Positions 51,901 through 61,991 are shown, counted from the first letter of the stretch. The stretch is 64,000 nt of DNA from Cylicocyclus nassatus (GCA_958299035.1 CATQJL010000112.1:47140941-47204940); one strand, 5' to 3'. The notes: generated by a model not told the origin, from the letters alone. A program made the numbers and translations.

Positions 51901-54900
51901 AAAGCTAATTCCGTTCAAGAAGCGCTGACAAAATACCATGAATCAAAAGCGCTATTTGCTGAAATCGGAATGAACTTACGCGAGTACATTTCCAACTCGC
52001 AGCTTGTCAACCAAGCCATCCCTGAAAAAGACCGTTTACACGGTAAGGTCATAAAATTTCTGGGAGTGAATTACGACACTGAGGAGGACACTTACGCTTT
52101 GAGGGTAGACATCCCGTCCAAAGAAAAGCTCACAAAACGCGATATCGTCAGTCAGATAAACTCAGTGTACGATCCAATTGGCATGGCGGGACCACTTCTG
52201 GTGAAACTGAAATCTCTAATGCGAGAAATATATAGCACAGGATTAGACTGGAAAGAAACCATTCCTAGCCATTTCGCTTCGAAATGGAATGAGGAGTGTC
52301 AGCAGATAAACAATTGTGATTTAACTCTGCGACGTGCTCTACCGACTCCCGATAAAGGCCGATACACCCTTTGGATATTTTCGGACGCAAGCAAAATAGC
52401 TATCGCGTCATGCGCCTATCTGCAGTGCATTGAGACTAGAAAAGTCTCCCAGCTAATAAGCGGCAAAACTCGTCTTACGCCCAAGAAAATGGTGCAAACT
52501 ATACCGCGATTGGAGCTACTCAGCATACTCATAGCCACCAGACTAGCAAAGAGCATTGTAAATACAATGGGTAACGCTATCGAGGACATAAAAATAGCCA
52601 ACGACAGCGAAATCGCTCTCGCTTGGATTCCAAGCATGAGAAAACTACCGCCGTTTGTCGCGAGTCAAAGAGATCGCATTTTGCGACTCAAGCATCATTT
52701 TGAATGCAAGAACAAACAGATACAGTTCTACCACGTCTCCACAAACGACAATCCAGCAGACGCTGGAACCCGCGGATTATCAGCATCAGCGATGAAAAAT
52801 CATGCCTGGATAAAAGGCCCACAATGGTTAGCGCAAAGCCCTGAAAAGTGGTCGTTACGCGTAATTACCGAGGCAAATGCCGAATACGAACAGAGCGATG
52901 ACGACGAAATTCAAGCGCATCCTACCGTACCGCGACCCACCAGTAGCGAGGAAATACAGTCATTTATTGATTTGCAACGCTTTTCAAACTACAACAAGCT
53001 ACTGAGAACAGTAGCCATAATCGGTAAAACTTCAAAAAAATGGGTACAGAAGTGCAACTTCAACTCCGAAAAGTTCCCTATTATCAAAAACTTTGGCACG
53101 GAACAGCACATTACAGCGGAAGATATAATGCTCAGCGAAAGACTGATAATCACCTCAGTACATCATTCTATATCTGTAGAAGAACTGCAGAAGCGCTTCC
53201 GCAATGTGAAAATTGTTAGAGATGAATTTGGAATAATACGCCACGAGTCGCGCCTACAAAATGCGATATTGCCTCACGATACAAAATCGCCAATATTCCT
53301 CCCCAATCCGTCCGAACTGACTCGATTGATTTTGGTAAACATACACCAGAAGAACGCGCACTGTGGAAATGACCACATTTTAGCGCTAGCACGACAGCGA
53401 TACTGGATACCTCAACCCATGAAAGCGATAAAAAAGTATCTCAGAAGCTGCAGCACGTGTAAAAGGTGCCATGGGCTGCCATTCGGCGCTCCAGAGATGC
53501 CATCGCTACCCAAAGATAGAGTGCGAATTTCCAAGCCATTCCAAAAGATTGGTTGCGATTTTTTGGGTCCTATCGACTCGCAAAACAACGAGAAGATGTA
53601 TGTATGCCTGTACACATGCTTAACTACAAGGGCCATACACTTAGAAGCTGTGGAGAACCTATCAACAGGCGCATTTCTAAACAGCTTTGTAAGGTTTGTC
53701 TCACGACGTGGGGTACCACAACTCGTAAGGACAGACTGTGGCACTAATTTCAAGCTCGGCCAAAAAATCATAGAAAGGTTGTTTGAAAAAGACGACCGAA
53801 GCGAAAATTCTGTAATGAATTACAGTGCTACTGAAGGTATAACTTGGATATTCAATCCACCAGGTGCACCCTGGATGGGTGGTGTCTGGGAAAGGTTAGT
53901 CGGCTCAGTCAAGCGCTGTTTCACTAAAGCTGTTGGCCGCCGTAAAGTTTCCTTCACTGAGTTAAGCACCGTTATGGCAAGAATTGAAGCCATCATAAAC
54001 ACTCGCCCACTCACTAAGTTGAGCTCGAGTGATATAACGGATATACCTTTGCGACCCATAGACTTCCTACAGGGTAACGTAAAATATGCACTCCCAAACA
54101 CTAACGTGCGAGCTAATGATCCTGATTATGATCCTGAACTTATTCAGACCGCTTTACAAGCGCATGAAGCAATGGAGTTCTCAGAAGCTACTGCAGCTAA
54201 ATTCTGGGACCGTTGGAATGTAGAGTACTTGACACTCCTACGCGAAAGTCAAAAGAGGCACTTAAATCAACCGCGGCACACGCCTCACCACCCACGAATC
54301 GGCGAAATTGTGCTTATTGAACAAGAGCTGATACCCCGTGGTAACTGGGCCTATGGAAAGATAACAGAACTAGTCAAAAGTGCAGACGGTCTGGTAAGGT
54401 CAGCCAAAATCCTTACACCAAATCATAAAATTCTACAAAGGCCTTTGAATAAGTTGTTCCCTCTAGAAATCAGATGTACTGAAGAGGCAAACACGGAAGA
54501 AACAGCAACGCTGCCAGAAAATATTCAGCAGGATGAACATCCAGCTCAGCAAACACGCGTACAAAACGACACACATGCTGACACTGGCGAAAATCTCTTG
54601 CAAGCGCAGTCTAGTAGACGAAATCCGCCTCGAGAATCTAAGACTCGCGCCTACGAAGTCATTCAAAACTTTGAACGAAGTTTGCAAAGCACTTCATCCC
54701 CTCATATCTCTCGGGTCATGACAATGATTAGCCTCATCCTCCTATACAGCTGCAATAGTGTGGAAGCCTTGACGAAGGGACATATGGAGTGCGCAGAAGG
54801 AATACTTAACATTAGAGAGCTTGCAGAACCATTCAGGTTATGTGTGGGTAATACATGCAAAGTATTCGAAAATAACACTCAAGCCATGTCAATAAGCATC

Positions 54901-56829
54901 CCTCCCGCGAAAACCAAGGGGCAATTTCATGTGAACCTCACAACCCCGACATTCTCGGTCACTCAGTTATGTAAATCTCATACATATTGCGATCACTCAA
55001 GCAGGATCATGACAACATCTTTACTGGGAAACCCACATTGCTGGCCAACAGGTGCAGTGATAACTACTGCACTATCCATGTACGCCCTAGTAACAATCTT
55101 GATGATGGTGTTATGGGTGTTGAAACGGCTGCTCACACGAAGGCCAGACGTAGCATCTAATCCCGAGACAAACATCGTACTTGATAGCTTCAATCCCAAC
55201 CCATTAGGCCTATCCAACACGATAGTCATAGTGATAGCCCTATCATCCATGATTAGCACAGCAGCATCATGCCAACATGGGTACATGCGACATACGGTCG
55301 AAGTAACTTGTCAAAACCAAGACTGTTCCTATGAATACAATGAGGAAATACTCTTTAATCGCCTACAGAAGCGTCTTTGTATCAGCATAAGGCACGCAAA
55401 TCAAACCTTGGGTACAATCAAGATCACGAAAAAGGAGATGATTATGAAATGTTCCAAGCTGTCCCATTTCTATACGCGAGATACCACACATCGAATATTC
55501 TACACCACTAGGTGTGATGGAGCAGGGTCATGTTTCAATAATAACTGCAACACCCTCATGCACAATGAAACAATCCCAGAACTAGAATTCGCTTCGGAAT
55601 TTCCAGGCTATTCCGCCTGCGAGCACACATGCGGCGGGTTGCTCTGCGGGTGCTTTCTTATCACACCGGCATGCTCCTATATTCGCGTAGCGCACATCCC
55701 AAAAGATGATAAAATCTACGATGTCATCAGCTGCGTGGAATGGACCCCGGAAATCAGCTTTGAGTTGGACATGAATATTGGGGGCATAGCATTAAGCAAA
55801 GATATAGTATTACAACCCTATCTACCGCAGCAGCTTGAGCAGATCACTCTTAATATCATCTCGCTAAGCAAGCCGCACTCCATGCTGATGGATAAGCGTT
55901 TCGCAATTGCTGAACATGAAGCTCTAAGTATCCCAAACGGCTACGAGTTACCGGTGGAATGCGAAACGCGGCAGCAAGCAACTGACAATTTCGAAAAGTG
56001 CACAAACCGCATGATCTGCGCTTGCGCAACGTATAAAGTACCAAAAAATTGCCAGTGCTCAACAAAATCGCTAAGCGATGTACGGCAGGATGAAGCTAAT
56101 ATATTGCCAATCCATACAGCAAGCCTACAAATCGCAAAAACGGAGAATGAAATCCTCGCAACAAGTCAGGATGGTGAGGTCACACTAACAATCCAATCCA
56201 AGCTAATGGTTGACATCAATCAGTATAGAGTCGACTCACCCTGCTCGATCATATTTGGTTCCATAACCGGTTGCTATGAATGTCAGAGTGGAGCGGAAGT
56301 CGTCAGCTACTGCAAGGCGTCTAGACCATCATCTGTAACGGTGCTATGTAACGATCACTCATTCACGATCAATTGCGACGAATCCAATCGTACAACTACA
56401 ACAATACTACATTTCGAGAGAGCAACTGTAGAGCAAAAATGCTATGCAATCTGCGCTCAGAAAAGAATTGAGATCGATTTAGATGGTACATTACACTACC
56501 ACGCCAGACATCTACAGAGTACTCTATTCGAAATGCAATCAGAGAGTAGAAACTGGATAAATGCGATCAGCGATGTGCATATCCCAGACATGCAACCACT
56601 TCTCAAAACGTTAAAAAAAGAATGGAAGGTAGCCGCAGCGGCCATAGCAGCGATGTCACTTGCAATAGGAATGACATATTTGTGCGGACCAGCAGCACTA
56701 ATTATGCTAATCAAGGTCGCCTGGGCCATGCTTGAAATTGCCTGGGGCATCGCCTCTGCGATAGTGACCTCAACGTTCAAACTGCTGCTCGCTATCCTAT
56801 CACCGATAAAAACTAGGATACGCGGCTAA
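48901..56829 (+). CDS. BEL/Pao Gag-Pol-Env polyprotein
   Basis: One open frame of 2642 residues from the ATG at 48901. The frame opens at a GTG two codons earlier, but ATG is preferred. Approximate order by residue: coiled Gag (1-400); three zinc knuckles, CX2CX4HX4C twice and CX2CX3HX4C (~404-470); aspartic protease with FFDTGA (~573); reverse transcriptase with LRIVFDAS, CDIEAAFTQ and catalytic YVDN (~993); RNase H with FSDAS (~1160); integrase HHCC zinc region (~1480-1520); DDE core with TDCGTNF (~1611) and GGVWERLV (~1660); a BEL-type DUF5641-like region (~1790-1820). The last ~700 residues form an envelope region with a signal-like helix (~1939), a TM helix (~2051), a second signal-like helix (~2106), a Cys-rich ectodomain with CDGAGSC (~2206) and C-terminal hydrophobic helices (~2576-2622). 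This resembles the phlebovirus Gc-like envelopes known in C. elegans Cer7-type elements. No stop or frameshift interrupts it, so gag, pol and env are fused. Confidence 0.95.
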   Translation: MAFTLHKKPIAYSAKSLGTLVEKYRGYSEGVSTSGNETKQLDELYNAADLISGGIELIRESRDALQILVDKLDKQFDDLNVKGNRKELLAEIEEIDKDTQYSEKIAAANDTMYVLKARLNETRTKAKRLAKKLDMPVHTETVSTPSDAAMKGEINGEDREFSANAGAWLSEDLLINSVVESEDMMCRTLKPKQLKIPRFYGDEEEFAEYWAIFSTLVHENKVLSTTEKMMFLKDSLKGRAEIAVKGIEMVPKNYQWMIETLKKKYSNRPVNRARVVQKLVDMRPATNTAESCSDTHDKIRMLINQLVSAGQDIRKMQDALWTEKILEKFPYNIVKNVLTSTQELQEITVDDIMEALDKQIEAKKYVDSRLKHFSKGEQPRKRPDYAHSERNYANNERTIPKNTNTCVFCKMSNHTASNCRTVTDTFARRNVVKEEHLCWKCFSNEHSAGACMKPNCSRCGRLHDVSLCPSSNAPNMNERNSNQATNSRNYNHQRSAYRTDRHDTRANRPQWRNNHGRDFQDRTNQRQVVNNTCVDTGNDNAQAVRNKEQFVLMTAEGNLWNHRTNQYEKVLFFFDTGAQKTLIKESTAEEFCLPTQNTEHCTMSGIGGHTEHFKSKIVTLKVSTAYGKEMILTGQTKPVITNGFSSVRLSDEDKNFLQTKEMVVCNPRVRGELQNPQILIGIDYFLAMVPPSAENIQMPSGLNITKTVFGPSIHGKGTIPPSLTITNTAIHALTLINDVKESEMLQKMFELEGLGISSEELQKDESTFTYFQTYSKKLSFQDGVVIAPLPLKDSIVDLSDNYAVAYRRLLALWQLLQNNENQRNWYKTVLDKYIQDNVIEVAKDDISDKAGTYYMPHSGVWRPNKAVPLRIVFDASSKRKTQFSLNDVVYTGESFVNKIHDVLTSSRSDHIILLCDIEAAFTQIRLSSAHKDLCRFLWVRDTEKAPTKDNIVEYRFTRLPFGLTASPSILNMVILAFLDWKNTPLAREIASHLYVDNILLKANSVQEALTKYHESKALFAEIGMNLREYISNSQLVNQAIPEKDRLHGKVIKFLGVNYDTEEDTYALRVDIPSKEKLTKRDIVSQINSVYDPIGMAGPLLVKLKSLMREIYSTGLDWKETIPSHFASKWNEECQQINNCDLTLRRALPTPDKGRYTLWIFSDASKIAIASCAYLQCIETRKVSQLISGKTRLTPKKMVQTIPRLELLSILIATRLAKSIVNTMGNAIEDIKIANDSEIALAWIPSMRKLPPFVASQRDRILRLKHHFECKNKQIQFYHVSTNDNPADAGTRGLSASAMKNHAWIKGPQWLAQSPEKWSLRVITEANAEYEQSDDDEIQAHPTVPRPTSSEEIQSFIDLQRFSNYNKLLRTVAIIGKTSKKWVQKCNFNSEKFPIIKNFGTEQHITAEDIMLSERLIITSVHHSISVEELQKRFRNVKIVRDEFGIIRHESRLQNAILPHDTKSPIFLPNPSELTRLILVNIHQKNAHCGNDHILALARQRYWIPQPMKAIKKYLRSCSTCKRCHGLPFGAPEMPSLPKDRVRISKPFQKIGCDFLGPIDSQNNEKMYVCLYTCLTTRAIHLEAVENLSTGAFLNSFVRFVSRRGVPQLVRTDCGTNFKLGQKIIERLFEKDDRSENSVMNYSATEGITWIFNPPGAPWMGGVWERLVGSVKRCFTKAVGRRKVSFTELSTVMARIEAIINTRPLTKLSSSDITDIPLRPIDFLQGNVKYALPNTNVRANDPDYDPELIQTALQAHEAMEFSEATAAKFWDRWNVEYLTLLRESQKRHLNQPRHTPHHPRIGEIVLIEQELIPRGNWAYGKITELVKSADGLVRSAKILTPNHKILQRPLNKLFPLEIRCTEEANTEETATLPENIQQDEHPAQQTRVQNDTHADTGENLLQAQSSRRNPPRESKTRAYEVIQNFERSLQSTSSPHISRVMTMISLILLYSCNSVEALTKGHMECAEGILNIRELAEPFRLCVGNTCKVFENNTQAMSISIPPAKTKGQFHVNLTTPTFSVTQLCKSHTYCDHSSRIMTTSLLGNPHCWPTGAVITTALSMYALVTILMMVLWVLKRLLTRRPDVASNPETNIVLDSFNPNPLGLSNTIVIVIALSSMISTAASCQHGYMRHTVEVTCQNQDCSYEYNEEILFNRLQKRLCISIRHANQTLGTIKITKKEMIMKCSKLSHFYTRDTTHRIFYTTRCDGAGSCFNNNCNTLMHNETIPELEFASEFPGYSACEHTCGGLLCGCFLITPACSYIRVAHIPKDDKIYDVISCVEWTPEISFELDMNIGGIALSKDIVLQPYLPQQLEQITLNIISLSKPHSMLMDKRFAIAEHEALSIPNGYELPVECETRQQATDNFEKCTNRMICACATYKVPKNCQCSTKSLSDVRQDEANILPIHTASLQIAKTENEILATSQDGEVTLTIQSKLMVDINQYRVDSPCSIIFGSITGCYECQSGAEVVSYCKASRPSSVTVLCNDHSFTINCDESNRTTTTILHFERATVEQKCYAICAQKRIEIDLDGTLHYHARHLQSTLFEMQSESRNWINAISDVHIPDMQPLLKTLKKEWKVAAAAIAAMSLAIGMTYLCGPAALIMLIKVAWAMLEIAWGIASAIVTSTFKLLLAILSPIKTRIRG

Positions 56830-56954
56830 TCTTTGATGCAAATAAATGAGCAAATTGTACATAGATAATGTATCATATCAAGCTTACATAGATAATGGGT
56901 TATATCAAGCTAACATGTATAAAAACGTCTACACAGATAGCGGTGGTAATCAGT

Positions 56955-57377
56955 ATGCCCGTCATCGCCAAAATCGTCGAAGAAATGGACGTTGAACAAC
57001 GCCAATCCCCCATCGTCCAGGCTCTAATGGCCATCGATACTAAGCTGGATACTATTCTGAACCTATTCGCGGCCTTGGACGCTCGCCAGCATCGTTTGGA
57101 GGCGGCGAACCAACCGCGAACATCCTCCTGCGTATTCTGCCCCGAGGGCGAAGCCAGCCATCCGTCGGGCCGCTGTCCAAAATATCCCGACCCCGTGTCA
57201 CGCGCGGTCCAGGCTTCGCGCCTGGGCCTATGTGACCGGTGCCTCCGGAGGAGCCACGACGAACCGTGCGATGCGAGCTGCAACCACTGCCGGAAGCCGC
57301 ACAACACCTTGTTGTGTCCGGTACGCGGCTTCCGGCACACTCCAAAACACCTACCGCACAAAAGAAGAAAGTTCTAA
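56955..57377 (+). CDS. Accessory zinc-knuckle (Gag nucleocapsid-like) protein of the retroelement
   Basis: 140 residues from the ATG at 56955, which directly follows an acceptor-like TAATCAG. The frame is open further up, but composition becomes coding-like and GC-rich only from this ATG. Residues 6-50 look like a coiled coil (IVEEMDVEQ ... LDARQHRLEAAN). Then come three zinc knuckles: C59-C62-H69-C74 (CX2CX6HX4C), C93-C96-H101-C105 (CX2CX4HX3C) and C109-C112-H116-C121 (CX2CX3HX4C). The tail is basic (PHKRRKF). The triple array mirrors the Gag knuckles of the same element, and the third has identical spacing, but the sequence is otherwise different and markedly more GC-rich. A nucleic-acid-binding accessory or Gag-regulatory role is inferred. 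It lies between the envelope stop and the 3' LTR, so expression probably needs splicing or an internal promoter. Confidence 0.75.
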   Translation: MPVIAKIVEEMDVEQRQSPIVQALMAIDTKLDTILNLFAALDARQHRLEAANQPRTSSCVFCPEGEASHPSGRCPKYPDPVSRAVQASRLGLCDRCLRRSHDEPCDASCNHCRKPHNTLLCPVRGFRHTPKHLPHKRRKF

Positions 57378-57570
57378 TAGTATGTTGTGTATTTAACTTC
57401 ATTTTTTGCAACTTTCGATATGATTGTATCGCACAAAAAAAAATTGATACCGTATTTGTAGGTTTCATCTCATAATTGTATGGTTTTTTCATGCCTGTAT
57501 GGTTGTTCTCATTTTTACTCCCTTTTTGTTCATGACTGTACTCATATTCTAGACTCGCCGCCCCCGGGAG

Positions 57571-57785
57571 TGTCGCCGACATGGCGACCTCTTCGGCAGG
57601 CTCCCGATAGAACTGTTTGCCCAGCTCCCCTGCTATAAAAGCAGGGGGCTGGGAGTGATAAGCATGTCTCTTTCGCATCCATCAATTTGCACCTGGTCCG
57701 GGTAAAAAGGACGTCATTGTTGTTATATTATTGCTATATTCCCGAATAAATCCTTTTGTAAAAGTCTGAACCACCGTTTGGCACA
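57571..57785 (+). repeat. 3' LTR of BEL/Pao element
   Basis: 215 bp matching 48440-48654 with one difference noted. The sequence just upstream (CCCCCGGGAG) is a poor polypurine tract, which is unusual. The CTGCG target duplication follows at 57786-57790. Confidence 0.96.
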
Positions 57786-57790
57786 CTGCG

Positions 57791-58454
57791 CCAGGAGCGC
57801 TGCTGTTGTATCGGCTGAAGTACGTTGCGGCGTCGCTTCGCAAAAATTTCGCGCTGATCGTACCTCCTGACCCTTCCCCCAAAATAAGGTCCCTTTGTTA
57901 GCTAACGGTTGAACGAACACTCTTTTTCGCCGCGCGCGAAGATTTAATGCATGAGTGGGAGATTGGGGCTGGAGGAACTACATATAAGTGGAGGATTTAG
58001 TATCCATTACCGCTTAAATCTAGCAATCTAGCAAAAACCATTCGGACAGAGATATGCCTCCAATAACAGTGGCTCGGAAAGTTCTCGAAATTCGAAGCTC
58101 CCACAGAGAGGCAGCGTCTGGGGAAACTTGGACACACCTTCAAGTTGATTTTCAGTTGCGCTGACCTCAATAGTCGACGGGAGTGGAAGAGGCAAGAAAT
58201 TTACATTTTTCAAAGCTCATCTGGAAAATGCTTGGATAGATGCCCAGCCGGCCAAAAGTGAATGAGGATCGCTCCTTATATGATCATAACATAGACATTC
58301 ACACCGTGCTGGGAGAGGAATCAACAGGAGGGCTCGGAAAGGGTGAGGGGATGGAAAGAGGGGAGCTTGACCTCTCTTGTTAAAGTTTGGAGAATTAGCG
58401 GCTGTTATAGGAGGGCGGGACTATCCAGTTTTAGTTAATAGGCTCTTTATCTAT
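57791..58454. other. Right flank of the LTR element, no supported gene
   Basis: It begins with the remainder of the repeat interrupted by the retroelement. No protein-like frame was seen. Confidence 0.4.
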
Positions 58455-58817
58455 CAGTGGCGTACCGAGGGGGGGGCGGGGGAGGGGGGGCGCCCCCCCC
58501 CCCGAGAATGGGTCGCGAAATTTTTGAAATTTACTTATACGGGTTATAAAAATGTGCAAATGACTTGTTTATACTTGTAAATAATTAAAATATTTTTTAA
58601 AAATTTTTTAAAATTCAAATTAGCCTTGTAAAAAATTTTTTTTCGGGGGCGTGGCTGACGCCACGCCCCCTTTTTCCAGATTTTAGGGGTTGGGGACCCG
58701 CAAAAAATTTGAGAAGCACCCCTATTTTTCGGAGTGCGTGGCTGACGCCACGCACCTTCATTAAAAATTTTTTTGTCGCGCCCCCCCCCCCGAGCCGAAA
58801 TCCTGGGTACGCCACTG
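58455..58817. mobile_element. hAT-type MITE, CAGTGGCGTACC ends, second copy
   Basis: 363 bp, reverse orientation to 7113-7484, with an imperfect 8-bp duplication TTATCTAT/TTATCTAC (58447-58454, 58818-58825). Confidence 0.9.
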
Positions 58818-60815
58818 TTATCTACTATATCAAATTTCAAGGCTACAGCTTTGTCGCCGAACCTATTGTGATCAGGGAATTTTTTCTTTTTTTTGTGTTA
58901 ATAAAAACACTTTGCGGATTTACTTTGAGCAAGCATTGGCAAGGAGATGCTTCAGCCGTTGAAATTTTTCTCTATATGGGAATAGAAAGGTCCGATCGTG
59001 GCTACTTGATTAAATAACCATAATCAGTTCTGTAATATTTAAAACGATTTTGGGTTATCGCGAGGAATTTGTCCAGTAACGTATTATTATTTTGACCCTC
59101 TCTCTAGTCTTTCCCTTCTCTACAGAACATGAATGATTACTAAAGTTTATCCTTATGACATCACATTATAGAAATAGAGTATATAGAGGTATAGACGGTA
59201 GGTATACGGCATAATATAAGTAGTAGACGAGGGTAATACATAATCAGAGTGCCGTAGGAGGTAGATGATATCGAGAATAATGAGGAGGTTACATGGATTG
59301 GTAAATAAGGAGATTATAATAGGAGGTAACAATGTAGAGGTTAATAAGAAGGTTACATGGATTTGAAGGATACATAAAGAATACAAAGCAATGATAAAGG
59401 AAAATGAGGAAGGGGCGATTAAATGAGGTGCGGTGGTGCCAGCCGAAGCTGGCGGCGGAAGTGCATGAGAACCCCTGGAGGCGGGGTTACTCTCCTTTTA
59501 TACTCGCATTAATGGCGAGCTGTGCGGGCGCAACCAATAGCGCAGTGGTGGTAATTTGCGCTTTTCCTACAGTTCAAGTCCTCACTCTACCTCGACAAAG
59601 TCATGAGATTCCATTATTCAGATAGAAGCATTGCGAAAGAAGATTGTAGAGTGTCAGGAAAAAGCACAGACAATTGTGACTATGGTTTGCGACCTACCCG
59701 GCTAACATCAATCATCAGATTATATTTGTTCTAGGCGAACAAGAGAATCGCATACCTATCTGGAATGTGGAAAGATACAAGCGATGTGATGTTGAAGAGC
59801 GATGTTAGCGATTCTAGGTAACCTTAATGTTTTAGATACGTATGAAGAAGCTATCCAATAATGGGCCAGTCACAGCTCCTTCTTCACCTACACCTTTACT
59901 CATTTTTTGCTTCATTCAAACTACTTCCGATTGTACTTATTGGATTCTTAGCGTAGCCCCGCAAGCAAAATTTGGGGTTTGCTCACACGCAGTACCGATC
60001 TCTTCATTTGCGTTGATGAAGTTATGATTTATAGCGAGTGCTCACCCATTGCGAGGGTAGACAAAAAGTAATCACTTTAAAAGAACAGAAGACCCGTTTC
60101 AGTATGGTGCGAGCTCCTTTGCATAATTCTACGCTCATTCAAAGACAGAATTCAGATTTTATCCTTTCCGGGGTGTGGCATAGTAAGTCACTCAAAAGTC
60201 GAATGTTCGCATAAGATTGCTTTGACAACAATTAGGACTGAACCGAAGTCGACATTCAATATTCTCCTCCAAACAGGGCTTGACACAGATGGCTTATAAG
60301 CAAGCTAAATATCGTTTTTGAGACAGTAAAGGAGATTTCGAGATTTTGTAACCGAAAAGACTCAGAATTTGAGACGTTTTTTTTAATCAACGCTTCATTT
60401 TTTGGAGATCTTCTAAGGATTGTGGTCTAGGGTCAAAGGGGACTTCGTAAAAAAAATTCGCAAAAGTCAAGGGGGACTTCGTTTTTTGCATTTTCAATTA
60501 GCCACCTTGTGCCGAGCCCTGCCTCCAAAGGCGGATTCCAAGAGACTGAACGTCATTTTTTTGTGCATACTTTCTCGGTGGTATTGTCGCATTGGATTGC
60601 AGATTTTTGAAAGGATGCAAAATTGGAGTATCTTTCCTCGCAATATAAAGTTATACGGTGCCGGACGTAAGCAACGTGGAAATAAGATCGACTGACGTAA
60701 CATGACGTTTTGACTTAATCACAGTGCTTTTTTGACGAGAACCCGATCTCCGGCAAGAAATTTGCAGATTCGGAAAGTTTTTTGACCTTGTGCAGTATTA
60801 TTCTTTCTGCTAATA
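58818..60815. other. Interval without supported gene
   Basis: 59160-59400 is purine-rich and AT-biased with repeated AGGAGGTTA-like units. No gene was supported. Confidence 0.45.
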
Positions 60816-61989
60816 TTAGGTTGGCCTGAAAGTTCTTTCGCACCACATTCAAAAATTCATAACTTCTGATTTTTCCAACCGATTTGACTGCTTTATTTTT
60901 GTAAGAAAGAGTACAATCTGCCCCAATCCCAACCAGGCCAAAATTGGCATGGCGGGAATCCGCGTCGCTAGGGTTTCGCGGTCACGCCCACGGCCTGCTT
61001 CTCTGCTCTCTCTTCGACCCCTTTGCTCTCTCCGACAGCGCGCATATGCAGCGCAGATCGCTAGCGCTGCGAGAGCGCAAATTTACGCCGACGTTTCGGT
61101 CTGATCCTGATTGAAGCAGACTATAGTTCATGCCCTTTATAATAACATCTTAGCAGCTTGCTAATGATCATCTGTTGTATAGATAGGAGCGATAGAAGAA
61201 AATTAGTCAAAATTCGAATTTTCTGTGTAGGGTCATAAAAATCGGAAATTTGCAAAAAAAAATCGGAGCAGTCGGTATTGTAGGTTCTTTCACCAGCTCA
61301 TTCCAACAGTGCAAAGTTTGCGCTTGTCTCTATGAAAAGTTATGATTTCTTCATATCTAGAGTCTCTCGCGATCTTGATAAACTTATCAGAATGCAAGTG
61401 CTTCCAGTTAGACTTTCTCATTTTAAAACCGTCCTTAAGAGCTATCTACTTTCTTCATCTAAATATTCATAATCACTATTGTTCTTTTTCTTTGCACGTG
61501 TTCACGATTGTTTTTTTTATTGTTCTGTCGTGTCTTTTGGCATGTACTGTTGTTCAGTGCTGTTATAATTTTCACATAGGGTTCCCTATGTAAATGAGAA
61601 AAAAAATTTCCGAGCAAGCAATACAAAAGGGCGAATTTGATTTATTTTGGCATTTTTCAGGGAAATCATAACTTTTCATAGAGACGCTCAATCAGCGCAA
61701 ACTTTGCATAGTTAGAAAGAGCTGCTTGAAGAACTTAATGCTGACTGCTCCGATTTTTACTGCAGGTTCCAGATTTTTTATGACCCTACACAGAAAATGC
61801 AAAATTCGAGTAATTTACTTCTACCGCTCATATCTATGCAGTGGATGCTCATTAGAACGCCTCTAAGAAAACTCTATGTAGAGAACGAATTGCTCTTTCA
61901 GCTAAAAATAAAATCATACAAATAGATTAGAAAGAATAGGAGTTGTGAATTTTTGAAAATGGTGCGAAAGAACTTTCGGGCCAACTCAA
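60816..61989. mobile_element. Long-armed mariner-type foldback element
   Basis: Ends TTAGGTTGGCCTGAAAGTTC and the near complement, bounded by TA (60814-60815, 61990-61991). Arms extend several hundred bases (for example CTATGAAAAGTTATGATTTC and its complement). 1174 bp, no transposase, interrupted by a nested MITE. Confidence 0.85.
60914..61121. repeat. TA-flanked MITE, CAATCTGCCCCAATC ends, nested copy
   Basis: Related to 44630-44836 and inserted in the left arm of the mariner-type foldback. Ends are CAATCTGCCCC and GAAGCAGAC, with TA flanks. Confidence 0.7.
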
Positions 61990-61991
61990 TA

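Larger units (their letters stand above)
48440..57785 (+). mobile_element. Full-length BEL/Pao LTR retroelement with envelope-like domain
   Basis: Two 215-bp LTRs (TGTCGCC...GGCACA) bound a 9.35-kb element flanked by the 5-bp duplication CTGCG (48435-48439 and 57786-57790). The LTRs match by eye except for one base (G in 5'-TGCTATGTTC, A in the 3' copy), so the insertion is recent. The interior has a primer site, a repeat-bearing leader, one uninterrupted gag-pro-pol-env ORF and a separate downstream zinc-knuckle ORF. The order protease, RT, RNase H, integrase and the YVDN RT box identify BEL/Pao. The intact ORFs suggest possible activity. The element sits in an intergenic region, apparently inside an older repeat. 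Confidence 0.97.

Noticed and set aside
57052..57678. 208-residue minus-strand ORF
   Set aside because: Shadow of the GC-rich accessory ORF running into the 3' LTR. The plus strand has the zinc-knuckle pattern.
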